A DNA stretch of 64,000 nt. Origin: Drosophila pseudoobscura. Taxonomy: Eukaryota > Arthropoda > Insecta > Diptera > Drosophilidae. Positions 35,054 to 46,487 of the stretch are shown piece by piece (the first letter of the stretch is position 1; each line of letters starts with the position of its first letter). The notes beneath the pieces were generated by a model. It had not been told where the DNA came from, made no database searches, and saw only the letters and a list, made by a program, of their open reading frames with translations. The stretch spans positions 17,441,501 to 17,505,500 of the forward strand of contig NC_046680.1 in the NCBI RefSeq assembly GCF_009870125.1, in the 5' to 3' direction. A program made the translations under genes and the position numbers.

Positions 35054-35060
35054 TATAAAA
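35054..35060 (+). promoter_or_regulatory. Jon44E: TATA box of Jon44E
   Basis: TATAAAA lies 44 bp ahead of the ATG, giving a very short leader starting near 35085. A CGATAAC (GATA-type site) lies near 34974, consistent with gut expression. Confidence 0.8.
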
Positions 35061-35103
35061 GCAGCGGCGGGGGCAGATGCCCCATATTAGTTGATTGATC
35101 AAC

Positions 35104-35922
35104 ATGCAGCTGTTTGTTTTCCTTGCTTTGGCTTTGGCTGTGGCCGTGGCCAGCGCCGTGCCCACCGAGGTGGCCAACAAGCCCGTTCCCGTGAGGGACA
35201 TGCCAAGTGCGGCGAAGATCCAGGGTCGGATCACCAACGGCTATCCGGCATACGAGGGCAAGGTGCCGTATATCGTGGGCCTGAGCTTCAACGACAACTA
35301 CTGGTGCGGTGGCTCGATCATTGGCCACAACTGGATCCTCACCGCCGCCCACTGCACGAGAGAGGCCAACCACGTGCTGATCTACTACGGCGCCAGCTTC
35401 CGGCACGAGGCCCAGTTCACCCACTGGGTGAGCCGCGATGACATTATCTCGCATCCCGACTTCAACGACCATCTGAACAACGACATCGGCCTGATCCGCA
35501 CTCCTCACGTTGACTTCTGGTCGCTGGTGAACCGCGTGGAGCTGCCCAGCTACAACGATCGCTACAACAGCTTCGCCGGCTGGTGGGCAGTGGCCTCCGG
35601 CTGGGGGCACACCTCCAACGACAGCGGCATGTCCAACTACCTGAACTGCGTCGACGTCCAGCTGATGGACAACAACGACTGCCGCAACGTCTACGGCGAT
35701 AGCTACATCACCGACAACACCATCTGCATCCAGACCCACGGCGCCCAGTCCACCTGCAACGGCGACTCCGGCGGTCCACTGGTCCTCCACGAGGGCAACC
35801 GCATCGTGGGCATCACCTCCTTCGGCCACTGGAACGGCTGCACGGCCGGCGAGCCCGCAGGCTTTACCCGCGTCACCGGCTACCTCGACTGGATCCGCGA
35901 CCACACTGGCATTTCCTACTAG
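35104..35922 (+). CDS. Jon44E: Jonah-family secreted serine protease (chymotrypsin-like)
   Basis: Single-exon gene for a 272-residue digestive protease secreted into the gut lumen. The signal peptide is about residues 1-18 (MQLFVFLALALAVAVASA). A propeptide follows up to Arg42, and the mature chain starts ITNGYPAYEGKVPYIVGL. The catalytic triad is complete: His83 (LTAAHC), Asp127 (NNDIGLI) and Ser222 (GDSGGP). The S1-base residue six before Ser222 is Ser, so chymotrypsin-like rather than trypsin-like specificity is expected. The ATG at 35104 is chosen over 35095 because it gives a clean signal peptide. AATAAA follows at about 35952. Identification as Jon44E rests on family match plus location. 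Confidence 0.92.
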   Translation: MQLFVFLALALAVAVASAVPTEVANKPVPVRDMPSAAKIQGRITNGYPAYEGKVPYIVGLSFNDNYWCGGSIIGHNWILTAAHCTREANHVLIYYGASFRHEAQFTHWVSRDDIISHPDFNDHLNNDIGLIRTPHVDFWSLVNRVELPSYNDRYNSFAGWWAVASGWGHTSNDSGMSNYLNCVDVQLMDNNDCRNVYGDSYITDNTICIQTHGAQSTCNGDSGGPLVLHEGNRIVGITSFGHWNGCTAGEPAGFTRVTGYLDWIRDHTGISY

Positions 35923-35959
35923 TCGCATACGACTCGCCTACGAGTAACTGCAATAAATC

Positions 35960-36827
35960 AATGAGTATCAGCAATAATAGCCCTACTCTTCCCGTTTCGA
36001 TTGATTAAAACTCACTTAAATCGCACCCAAAGGGGTAGCGATAAGAGGGCCGCAAAATGCAGGCGATAAGAGAAGTATTGGGGTCTGATAATGAAATTCA
36101 AAAACTAAAGAGTCCCCCTTCAATGAATGAAAAGGGAAAACACAAGCTAAGACTGATGGAAGATTATAGACCAAACGATGGTAGAATCGTTTCCAGAATG
36201 CCCCATCTATTCGATGAAATAATCGAACAAAATCAGTACGAAGGAAAGGCGAGTGGCCTGAAAATTGCCAATAAATACTCGCAGCGAAAATGAAAAACAA
36301 AGCAACGGAAAGTGTTCAAACCATTTACTTGAGAAATGAGTTTTTGGAGCAACCTCCAGGCCAATGAAATAGACCAAGTCGAGGGGGAAAAGCCATAGAA
36401 GGCGGCGGAAGAGCGTGGCAATTCGTACAGCCATTGGCACAGTGAGTAATTTCTCAATCTTGTGCCCTGCCAGGCAGGCCTCCACCCCTCCAAACCCCTC
36501 CATCGAGATGGTTCCGTTGTTTCACTTTCCCGGTCGCGTCTTGCCTGTGTCCTACTTAATTGCATGTCCTGAAGAGAGGGGGAAGGTGGGTGGGGTTCTC
36601 AAAAGGAGGTTCTTTACCCGTTGAGTATTTATAAGCTGCCGGCATGAAGATGCTTTGCAGCTCCATTATTTCTGCTCTAATATTTCAATAAATCAGTCGA
36701 CTGGGAGGTACGTCTCCCATCTAAGGAACCCAAAGATCTATGATCTCAGTTAAATATCTATGCATCGCCTCGCATTTCTTTATTCGAATCCGGAAGGTTA
36801 AGATTAAACCTAATAAAAGTATTATCC
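35960..36827. other. Intergenic DNA between Jon44E and the first protease homologue
   Basis: No gene seen. Ends with the 3'UTR of the minus-strand gene at 36828. Confidence 0.5.
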
Positions 36828-38278
36828 TTATGGCGCCGCCAACTGTAGGCCGAGACCTTTGATTTTCTCATCGATCCAGGCGCGTAGATAGGGCACATTC
36901 GCATACACTGACGGAATATCCGCCTCGGCGCACTCAATGCCCCAGGAGACGATGCCGGCCAGCTGGTAGCGGTCGGTCTGGCCGGGCAGCGTGCAGAAGA
37001 GTGGCGATCCGCCGTCGCCCTTGCAGGTGTCCTTGCCCTCGATGCCGCCGGCACAGAGGAAGCTCGGGCGCAGCCGGAAGCGCGACTCCAGGCGGGTATT
37101 CCGCAGCATAGCCTGGCACTCGTCGTGATCCACTATCGGCAGGTCGATGCGTTTCAGGGTCCGCTCCAGCTTGTCGCTGTTGGGGTCCTTGGCTCCCCAG
37201 CCGGTGGCAAAGCAGGTGGCCGAAAGCAGATCGTCTATGACCTGCGGCGACTCCGGGGGCGGCAGGCAGAGGGGCTGGATGTGGGGGGCCAGTTGGACGG
37301 GCTCGTCAAGGACCAGTATGGCAATGTCGTTGAAAAGTGCCTCCGGATCGAACTCCGGATGCAAGATAATCTGCTTGATGCGCCGTCCCTGATGCTCGTA
37401 CGGCTCGTCCAGACTGTTCAGATCCCAGTCGCCCGCCCGAGCCATCAAAGTGTCCACCGTCTCGTTCACGATGTTGTGGGAGCTGGTGATGACCAGCTGG
37501 GGGTGGATGAGCGTGCCCCCGCACAGGTACTGCTGGCGACCGGTGAAGATGGCCACCATCCAGGGAAACTGGCCAAAGATGGACACGTCCTCCGTGTAGT
37601 TGTACTTGTCCTTGTCGGGGATGAGGCCCTGGGGGTTGCTCCAGCCGCAGTTGTTGTACTTGAATCCGTTCAGTTTCGCGACATAGGGACTATCGCTGGC
37701 ATCCACCTGGAAGAGAGGCAGTTAGCAAACGATCCTGCACATCTGGGAGGAGAGTTCACCTTTTGGTTCACCTCACAGCAGCGATGCAGGGACCGACTGC
37801 ACTGTCCAACGCCGATCCTGGGATTGATGATGCTCCGTCCGTCGTCGATGATGATATTGTCGCGGCACAGTTTCCGCGGCACGCACTCCATGTTCATGCC
37901 GCAGCTCTCGTTCGCTTCCGGTTCCAGCACGTTGCCGTTCTTGTCCCTGATCGAAGACCCCGCTGGCCTCCTGTTCGTCCTCTGCTGACGCCCTACCCGA
38001 TCGACCAGCGAGGCATTCCAGCTCTCCAGCTGGGCGCGTTCGCAGCACACCCTCCCCGTGCCGCAGAAGCGGGAAATGCGCGGTCCAATCCCCTTTCGCC
38101 CTGAGTCGTCCGTCTCCGTACAGTGGGTCACTGTGGTGCAGAGCTCGTCATCCCGGCACATCGGCGACGGCATGTCCTGGGCGTTCACCATGACAAGAGC
38201 TGCAATGGCCAATGCCATCCACAGCAACCGGCATCTGCTCGTTGCGCCTGTGGCTGTGTCTGCGGTTGCGCCGCTCAT
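36828..38278 (-). CDS. CLIP-domain serine protease homologue A (inactive)
   Basis: Secreted, catalytically dead protease-like protein of 465 residues. Exon 1 is 37760-38278 (173 codons) and exon 2 is 36828-37706, joined in phase 0 at a GTGAAC donor and a CTTCCAG acceptor. ATG at 38278 starts a signal peptide ending at about VMVNAQ; an in-frame ATG upstream (38341) was not used because it buries the signal. Two six-cysteine CLIP domains (about residues 41-81 and 125-168) end in VCC and RCC. The protease domain begins after FPWMVAI. His250 (TSSHN) and Asp300 (NDIAIL) are kept, but the catalytic Ser is Gly405 (GDGGSPL). Such homologues act as cofactors in melanization or Toll-type cascades (family knowledge). 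Possible orthologue: CG8738 or SPH35/CG8586. It lies head to head with the similar gene at 39272. Confidence 0.93.
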
Positions 38279-39271
38279 CTTGGCAGGGCTGCAACTGCTA
38301 CTAAGAGTAACAGGTCGAAACAGAATAACGATTACACACAACGATTACAGATACCACAGACTGCACAGAGGCTGCAGCAGAGGTTATCAGCAGTCAATCA
38401 CTTCGTGGAAACGATTATACTGGAATATCAAGCGCACACACACAGCAAATCGCACTATTGGGAGTTCTATAATCAAAACAAACCCGCACTAAACGTATCT
38501 CTTTTTCTTTGTTTGTTAATAGAATTTTGAAATGGGAGCTCAGCAGTCGGTATTCAAATAGAATGCGTTAGAACTGATTTATCTCCACAACTTGAACGAA
38601 CATTACTATATAGTATATATCCAGCAATCGATGCACTTATGGCTAAGTAAACTCTTTTGCATACTCACATATGTATCTATGTATATGTATGTATGGGATT
38701 ATATAGAGATAGAACTGCCGCGGATCTCAAAGTAAAACTCGTTGCTGGTCGCACGCAAAAAGTCGACTGAAATATTTGAGTAAAACGTTAGACACTTTAT
38801 AGAACCGGCTTGGAATGACGAATATTCTGAGAAAGCGAAAGAGAAAGAGAGACAGAGATCGCGGATCAGCTGCTGGCTGATTAAGAGAACGATCAGATGA
38901 GACGAGAGCTCCACTTTGTCGGTATCATTTTGTTGAGCCCAATAGATTGTCGATTGTTCCGTCCCAACATTCAGTTGTACTCGCGCCGTGCCCTCACAAC
39001 GATCTCAACTGGAGCGTAATTGCGCATCGAACTGATTGAAATTGGATTACAAAAACATAATAAGGTGTGTAAGTGGGAAATACCGATTCGTCGTATTCTG
39101 TGACTATCTTGGGGACTCCTCTCCTCCTCTTGATTGCTTGGCTGATTGGCTTGGGAGACCACAGGGCGTATAAGCAACGCAGTTTGAAGTGAATGAAATA
39201 TCTGCGACTGGTTTTTCCCAACTACAGACAGCCTCTCTCTTTCTCCCTCTCGCCCTGTACAGCATATCGCG
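38279..39271. promoter_or_regulatory. Shared upstream region of the two protease homologues
   Basis: A 993-bp divergent intergenic stretch. It contains a GATCGAT/GATA-like mix, a GA tract at about 38836-38854, and a weak TATAAGC at 39169-39175 upstream of the right-hand gene. No ORF with coding character. Confidence 0.4.
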
Positions 39272-40713
39272 ATGTGGGCCGAGCGATTGGTAGTGCTGCT
39301 CTCTTTGTTATCACTGCTGCCCGCTGGCTGGACGCAGCGCAGCTGCTCCGATCTGGAGATATGCACCTCCAAAAAGCTCTGCCTCCAGACGGATGACTCC
39401 GGCCGGGGCCTGCTCGGTACTCGCATTCTGTACCGCAGCTGTGGCCGTGAATTGGTTTGCTGCGAGAAGGAGCAGCTGGAGAACTTTTACGCCGAGGAGG
39501 CTGAGGTCGAGTACCGCAGCCAGCGAAAGGGATATCCATGGGTGGGGACAACGGCAGCAACGTCAACCAAACCAGAAACAACCACAACAGAGATCGCTGT
39601 AACAGACCCCAGTGAGCCGGAGGACTACAAGAGCTGTGGCGAGCAACGGCTGTGCGTGCCCCGGCACCTGTGCACCACTGGGTCCGTGAACATGGACGGC
39701 CGCTACGTGATCACGGCGCGCATCAACGAGGCGAGCAACTTCGGCTGTCGTTCGGTGGAGATATGCTGTCCCGAAAACGAGCAGGTGAGCGATGCGAAGG
39801 CACTGGGGGACGAGAATAAAGTACAGCCCATTTCCAGATAGAGGAGGGCCAGAGTCGCATGCAGCAAAACCTGAAGGACTTCGAGTACAGGGGCTGCGGG
39901 TACAGCAATTCCAAGGGTCTCTACTACCAGCTGGATGGCTACAATGACGGCGAGTCCACCTTTGCCGAGTTCCCCTGGATGGTGGCTCTGATGGACATGG
40001 AGGGCAACTATATCTGCGGCGGCTCTCTGATCCATCCCCAGATGGTGCTGACCAGCGCCCATAATGTGGCCAACTACAGCGAGGACTCGCTGCTGGCCCG
40101 CGCCGGCGACTGGGACCTGAACAGCCAGCGGGAGCCACATCCCTACCAGATGCGTCGCATTAGACAGCTGTACCGCCACGAGGCGTTCAACAAGCTGACC
40201 CACAGTCATGACATGGCTCTGATGGTCCTGGAGCGGCCGTTCCAGCTGGCCCCCCACATCCAGCCCATCTGCCTGCCGCCCGCGGAGACGACGCAGGTGC
40301 AGGAGGACATGCGGCGGGCCCACTGCCTGGCCACCGGCTGGGGCCAAAGCAACAGCTCGGCCAAGAGCATGGAGCACCTCTTGAAGCGCATCGAGCTGCC
40401 GGTGGTGGAGCACGAGAACTGCCAGCGTCTGCTGCGTCGCACGATACTGGGCCGACGTTTCCGTCTCCATGACAGCTTCCTCTGTGCCGGCGGCGTCGAG
40501 GGCAAGGACACCTGCAAGGGTGACGGCGGTTCGCCGCTCTTCTGCTCGATGCCTGGCCAGACGGATCGCTACCAGCTGGCCGGCATCGTCTCCTGGGGCA
40601 TTGAGTGCGCCGAGAAGGACATTCCGGCGGCCTACACGAACGTGGCCTACCTGAGGGACTGGATCAACCAAATGGTAGTCCAAGCGGGCTTCTCTCTGAA
40701 CGACCTCGTCTAG
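39272..40713 (+). CDS. CLIP-domain serine protease homologue B (inactive)
   Basis: Paralogue of the gene at 36828-38278, divergently oriented, 462 residues. Exon 1 is 39272-39784 and exon 2 is 39838-40713, with a 53-nt intron (CAG|GTGAGC to TTTCCAG) in phase 0, the same site and phase as in gene A. The signal peptide is MWAERLVVLLSLLSLLPAGW. Two CLIP domains follow (about residues 24-64 and 121-167), separated by a Thr-rich linker. The protease domain keeps His246 (TSAHN) and Asp296 (SHDMAL), but Ser is Gly401 (GDGGSPL). The Cys pattern and the GKDTCKGDGGSPLFC block are almost the same as in gene A, so the Ser-to-Gly change predates the duplication. The role is likely that of a non-catalytic clip-SPH cofactor in haemolymph. 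AATAAA follows at 40751-40756. Confidence 0.93.
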
Positions 40714-40759
40714 TGCTAGCCTTTCGAGTGTCAACCAATTTTATATACGTAATAAAGTG

Positions 40760-43051
40760 TAAGCCAACGACAACACGGGCAACAGTAACTTTCCTCTACT
40801 CGTATTTGCAGGGAACACAATTCATTGTCTAATTTTCAATGGCATCGCTGAAACAAGCCAGAGAGTGGTTTTCCAGGCACTGGCTGACAGCGCAACCAGT
40901 CCTTCAATCCCTCAGTCCCTCAGACCATTTTGATTCTCCCCCGCCTGGCCAGAGTCGTTGTCGGGGGGCGTTTAAGCCGAATTGACTGGCTGCAGTGGCA
41001 AAAGGAAAACGGAAAATGGAAAATGGAAATTTATGGCGGAACAGGTGAAGGTTCTTCGTGCCATTCCACTTAACCCATTCAATGCAAGATTTATGTGCAG
41101 CTTAAGCCGACGATTCCAACTCCAAAGCGGGGGTTTCTGAGTGCCTAAAGCTGCAACTCGGAAGCGAGCGAGATTCACTTACTTGCCGTCTTTCCAACCG
41201 CCCGTGCCATCATCAAACCCCCCTCTGGGAAACCATTTGCATTGTTAATTGGCATTGGTTGTGGTTCGAAAAACCACAAGAAGCAATCAACTGCCAAAAT
41301 GCCTCCAACTCTGACTCTGGCTCTGGCACTGACTCGGTTTCTGCCTCTGTCTCTGCGTCTAACTCGAGGACTCCTACTGTTAGGACCTAGTGCCTGTTAA
41401 CACTCGATGCTGGCGCCGTTTGTGTATTTAGACAGAGTCGAAAAACCACAGAGATTCATTTGAAATGCAGAAACCTAATTTGCGATTCGCTTTTTCTTCG
41501 ACTAGTAAGCAAATTTACTCGCAGTAAACCAACAGCCCTAAAAAGGAACCTCTCATAATGATAATTAATCCCACAGGAACACAGCACAGTCGAGGAATAG
41601 AATGCTAAGACAAGAAAAACCTGCCAAATGCTCACAAAACCATTCACGTTTCGCACTTTTTAAAGCATGCTTCCGAATGCTACGGGAAATTTACACTAGG
41701 CCAAGCATAAATGCAGATATCACTAGCTAACTGACTCACTGACTGGTTGACTGATTGCTCATACGCACCGTTGACTGTCAGTGCCAGTGCCACTGCTCCT
41801 GCTGTTCCTTCCTCTGCTGGTGCACTGTCAAGCTATCTGTTGGATTTCAATAACCATGCCTGGTATTTCGACTCTTTCATGGCGTTTTTTGTTGGATTTT
41901 CTGTGCCAGCCAAAACATTTTATGGCGCTACAAATCAAAATTTGTGCAGCCCCAGTCACATAAATCAGACTTGTCGGTACATGAATCACTTTGATCCTAA
42001 AAATACGAGGACGAACCCAAAAATGCAATTATTGTCCATATTTTTCCTTCATGCGTGAAAACCATTTGATAATTTGCTGAAAAGAAATTGTATTATCTAA
42101 ACAGTTTGGCCAGGCCAAAATATTTCGCTTCTTCTCCATACCGCTCCCCTTTCCCACCCGTGTGTGCAATAATTAAGAATTCAATTTAAACTTTTGAAAC
42201 TTTAGGCGTATGGAAGTGAGGGACGCACGCGGCAAGCGAGGGGCCAGGGAAGGCATCGCATCAGGTGGCTCAGTGCTGCGGCTTTCTCTGTGACGGTGTA
42301 AAGTCAAAAAGCCGCAACATCATTACGCTTTCGCATTTGCATGCTGCTAGCATGCCACAAACTTCGGCTCGCACACACACCAGCAAAAACAAGGAAGAAG
42401 AACGGCATTTCAGTATTCCGACTACTGAATACCCCATAATCAAAAACAGTGTCTGGAAAACTACACTCCGCAAAGAATACCAGTCGAAAAAGGCAATTCC
42501 TTAAACTATTACGAGTGTCTGCCAATGTTTTCGCATCTTTTTACTTTGGAACGAATAGGTAGGTAGGTACGTAAATACATTTATGTACAGTACAGCACAC
42601 CCATGGACGTGCACGGGGTGTTAAAAGAGTGAGCCCACATGCCGCACGACCAGCAATAAAATGCATTTGTGCAGAGGCGCCCCAGATGCTGCTGCTGCTG
42701 TTGGTGGTACTTCCAAAGGGTCTCAGTAGTTTTGAGGGGGAATTCATTTAATTAGCGGTACAATGGAAAGACTCAGACATTTAAATTTAATCACAAAAAT
42801 ATTTGCACTGGAATATAAACAATTACGATTCAAATTTGGTTTGGATTTTGAGCTCTTGTGCGGTTTTCCTTTACAGGGGTTTCGTTCAAAGTTTTCCAGA
42901 CCGTGTGCTGCGAGTACTTATGAATTATGAAATAATATTAATTGATTCCATAAGCCCGAAATATTTGCTGGACGTAGGTCCTCTTTCATTTATTTTTGGG
43001 ACTGACCGGTAGAGTCCGTGCAATTATCTTTGGCAATTTGCAATTAGTGAT
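40760..43051. other. Intergenic DNA, no gene seen
   Basis: Contains a CTCTGN-type hexamer stretch near 41313-41365 and AT-rich sequence. Open frames here are short or compositional. Nothing else supported. Confidence 0.5.
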
Positions 43052-43960
43052 TTAGTGATTTTCGACACGCCGACGAAGAATCGATCGGACATCCTTGGTA
43101 AAGCGCAAGGCGTCCAGGAATGGCAGCAGCTTCAGCAGCTCCGTGTCGCTGGGATCGTAGATGAACGACTTGATCGGGATGGCGTTGTGGGGAAAGTCCC
43201 GGTACGCATTGGGCGTGTTGTCGATGATGAGCGTTCTGCTCAGGTCCCGATTGACAAGAGTGAGATCCTTGCTAACAATGGAGGTGTTGGAGCGGCAGTG
43301 CTGTCGGTAGAAGCGCCGCTGCAGTATGCCCCGTCCGGCGTCCAGCATGTCCACCACCCGTGCGGCGTACGACTCCACACTGGCCGTATAGATGGCCAGG
43401 TCATACCACTGTGCCACATGATCGAGGAACTCGTCGACATGGGGCCGCTTGAAGACACTGAACAGAATCGGCTCTATGCCATCGATCGTCAGATGGATCT
43501 GGTAATCGGGAACTGCGCAGGCCGGCACTTGGCTGCCGCCCACGTTCTCCTTGGTCTCCGGATCAATGTAGCAGGAGTGGAGCAGCGTCTCGTCCAGGTC
43601 CAGTATCAACGTCTTTCGCGGCACACGTTCAAGTTGAATGGCGCACGTTCTCGACGGAGCCACCTCCTTGTAGATAATGTATCGATCCGGTCGAATGAAC
43701 TCAAGGGTCCTGGCCGCCAAAAAGCCCAGCAGTCGTCGAAGGTAGCTGTAGAGTTCGTTGCGAACCAAAACCAACATCGATGGCGTTGGGGCCACAGACG
43801 GCTCCACAGACGGGTTCACAGACGAGTCCACGTCTAAGGCTGAAGCCGAAGAACTCTGTAGATTGATGTTTTTAGCCAAGACCGACGACATTGGCGGCAC
43901 CAGACTGACCATTATAGCGAATAGGAATTGCCCCCAAATCATTAACGGATTTACTTCCAA
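43052..43960 (-). CDS. Dullard/CTDNEP1-like HAD phosphatase
   Basis: Single-exon gene of 302 residues. The catalytic motif DLDETL is at 121-126, after KTLIL. It is followed by FKRPHVDEFLDH, the YTAS motif of the second HAD loop, and IIDNTPNAY. The C-terminal block NAIPIKSFIYDPSDTELLKL matches CTD nuclear-envelope phosphatase (Dullard) proteins, which dephosphorylate lipin and BMP-pathway proteins. A hydrophobic N-terminal segment (about 8-29) may anchor it in a membrane. The Ser/Val/Pro-rich linker at 35-62 is unlike Dullard. It is probably a diverged, intronless paralogue (candidate orthologue CG8584), perhaps arisen by retroposition. It lies head to head with an exchanger gene 256 bp away. 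Confidence 0.9.
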   Translation of the reverse strand: MEVNPLMIWGQFLFAIMVSLVPPMSSVLAKNINLQSSSASALDVDSSVNPSVEPSVAPTPSMLVLVRNELYSYLRRLLGFLAARTLEFIRPDRYIIYKEVAPSRTCAIQLERVPRKTLILDLDETLLHSCYIDPETKENVGGSQVPACAVPDYQIHLTIDGIEPILFSVFKRPHVDEFLDHVAQWYDLAIYTASVESYAARVVDMLDAGRGILQRRFYRQHCRSNTSIVSKDLTLVNRDLSRTLIIDNTPNAYRDFPHNAIPIKSFIYDPSDTELLKLLPFLDALRFTKDVRSILRRRVENH

Positions 43961-44216
43961 GCGGTACCAAAATTTGTTGACTTTTGCCTCCTATTTACAC
44001 ATTGTTTATTGGATTCATTGACATTTGAATTTAATTTTTGCTGCTCGGAAAACTGAATGAAATCGTTCTATAAAGTTCTATGTTCTATGAGGAAAAGAAC
44101 GTAGATCCTCGTAGGCCATGGCTATCTATTTTCGATGAATGTCAGTTGGAGCATTGTTTTATATTCGAGCACACTTCCCTGAGCGGAGCTGAGGGCACAC
44201 TTGCACACTTTTTACA
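43961..44216. promoter_or_regulatory. 256-bp bidirectional promoter region
   Basis: The whole space between the start codons of the divergent phosphatase and exchanger genes. No clear TATA box for either. Both leaders must fit in this stretch, so co-regulation is likely. Confidence 0.45.
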
Positions 44217-46487
44217 ATGGCAGAGTCGCAGGATGTGGAGCACAATGTAATGGACGAGGAGTTCGACGAGTTCTGGGACAAAGTCAGCTGCTACGTGGTG
44301 GCAAACTTTCCCTATGACGAGAGATGCGACTTTGTGTTGAATGCCACGGATTGCATTACTGAAACCATATTCGTGCCCTACATGCGGATGCTGGCGTGCG
44401 ACCTCAAGTGCAGGAACCAGTTCCAGGAGATAGTCTACCTAACGATGTTCGTGGCATTCTGCCTGCAGCTGCTGATGTGCCTGACCCACGTGGTGGACAT
44501 GTAGTAAGTGCACTCCCGCTCCCACTCCCACTCCCAGTTTGAGTTACAATGAATACCTGATCGATATCCGTAACTCGTCTCCCTTTAGCTACAGTCCAGC
44601 TCTGAAGGTCGTCTCCCAGATGCTGCATATGAACGAGCATTTGGCGGGCGTAACCCTACTGGCGTTTGGCAACACCTCTCCGGATCTGGCAGCCAATCTG
44701 GCGGCCATAAGGGAGGAGGTGCCAGTGTTTGCCAACTCTCTGGCAATGGCTCTGTTTGTCTCGATGTTCACCGGGGGCATGATCTGCTATATAAGTCCCT
44801 TCAAGATGAACACGCACGGCACTGTACGCGACATACTGTTCTTTATTTTGGGAGTGACCCTGCTGGAATATGTAATGGCCTCCCACGGAGAAGTGGACAT
44901 GACCGAATGCTTTGGTAGGCCTGACAACATCATCTGAATCGCTCACTAGCTGATCTCTGTCCCTTTCCCGGCAGTGTTGGTTCTGGTGTACATATCCTAC
45001 ATTGTAGTCAACATTCTGGACGTGTACCTAATGCGGAAAGCCATGATCAGTGAGTGCTGAAGGGGGTGAAAACAGAATTCATGGCAGATCCGGCGTAAAT
45101 CCCTCTATTCTATTTGTAGTACTGGAACGCCAAATAGGCGAGCTTCGGGACCAGCAACAGACTGTGGAGGTCAGAAAGAAACTGGGAAGACTGGAAGTGC
45201 AATACGCAGAATATGCCGAGGACGCGATGGTGGAGATATTGGAGAGACCCGGCAGTAGGGTCTCGGTTGTCAATCCCGTACACGATAAATTCACCTACAC
45301 CACAAAGCGTACCTCGCGGGTGCGCCAAAGCGTGAACCCACTGGCCACACGGAGTGTATTTTATAACCTTACGACTAGCAGGAACAGCGGACTCTGGAGG
45401 GATTTCGCTAGGACCCTCAATCCCATCGATATCGATGAATGGCGGGGGGCGAACATGTTTGGGCGAGCCTTCCTCCTGGCCATGGCTCCTGCGAAAGTTC
45501 TGTGCGCCACCTACATACCCCTCGTCGACCATGAACTGGAGAAACACGGCTGGAGCAAGCTGCTCAATTGCATCCACACATTCCTGAATCCGGCCATTAC
45601 CATTATCGTCTCCATGGGTGAGTTGCCCCCTCGTTCCCCTCTTAGTTGTCTGTTGGGCATTCTCCCATCTTGCAGCGTTGCATACGTCCCATAAGAAGAA
45701 ATTGTGGTACTCGGAACTGGCAAACACATACATTTACGGGGTGTACTCCTGTGCGATCACTGTTCCCTTCGCCATCTTTGTGTTTATACATTCTCGGACC
45801 GATGTGCCGCCCGTCTACCACTGGGTGAGTGCACCAGAGTGCAGAGTCCAGTTTCGGGGTGTGGGAACTACCTGGTGGTTCAATCCGTATTTCAGGTGTA
45901 CACGATCATGAACCTGACTGGCTCCATCTTCCTGATCTTTGTCTGTGCATCGGAGATCGACAAGCTGCTGGGAGTGGTGGGCAACATATTGAATATAGAA
46001 GATGACTTTATGGGCGTCACAGTCAACGCCATTACCCAGGCGTTGGGGGATCTGGTGGCCAACACGGCCATGGCCTATCAGGGCTATGAGAAGATGGCCT
46101 ATGCCGCAGCCATCGGAGGTCCCTTCTTCAGTGAGTCCAGCTGCCGTTGCTATGGAACTCAAAATTTTACAGAGTTCATCCTTTCTCTTAGACGTCCTCC
46201 TGGGCACTGGAGCTGTTATGTACTTCAAATTAAATATTGACATGAAGGTCACCATAGAGGAGCAGTCCGGGGAGTATGGCACCAATGCGTACATTTTCCT
46301 CAACTTAGGCCTCTTTGCCACGCTGCTTTGGACCTCAACGCTGGACTTTTTTGCGCGCCGCTCCATGGGAATATTCTCAATAATGATATACCTTCTATTC
46401 CTATTATTTGCATTCCTTATTCATCAGAATACCATTCACTCGTTTGCCAGCGATCCAACGGTTAAGCCTTCGCTTGAGTTGGACTGA
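44217..46487 (+). CDS. NCLX/SLC8B1-like cation exchanger, paralogue 1
   Basis: A multi-pass Na+/Ca2+-type exchanger of 621 residues, related to mitochondrial NCLX. Exons are 44217-44503, 44589-44914, 44975-45049, 45120-45617, 45676-45824, 45896-46130 and 46192-46487, all GT-AG. Alpha-1 repeat: HLAGVTLLAFGNTSPD (GN..PD kept, about 123-128). A central cytoplasmic loop is followed by LNPIDIDEW and HGWSKLLNC, as in NCLX. Alpha-2 repeat: AITQALGDLVAN..QGYEKMAYAAAIGGPFFN. Here the family's GNSxxD core reads TQALGD, so the key Asn is Gln, while the final Asp and the distal GGxxFN are kept. The first exon equals exons 1+2 of the other three paralogues, so one intron is missing. The D. melanogaster CG14743/CG14744/CG12376 group is the likely counterpart. 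Confidence 0.9.
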
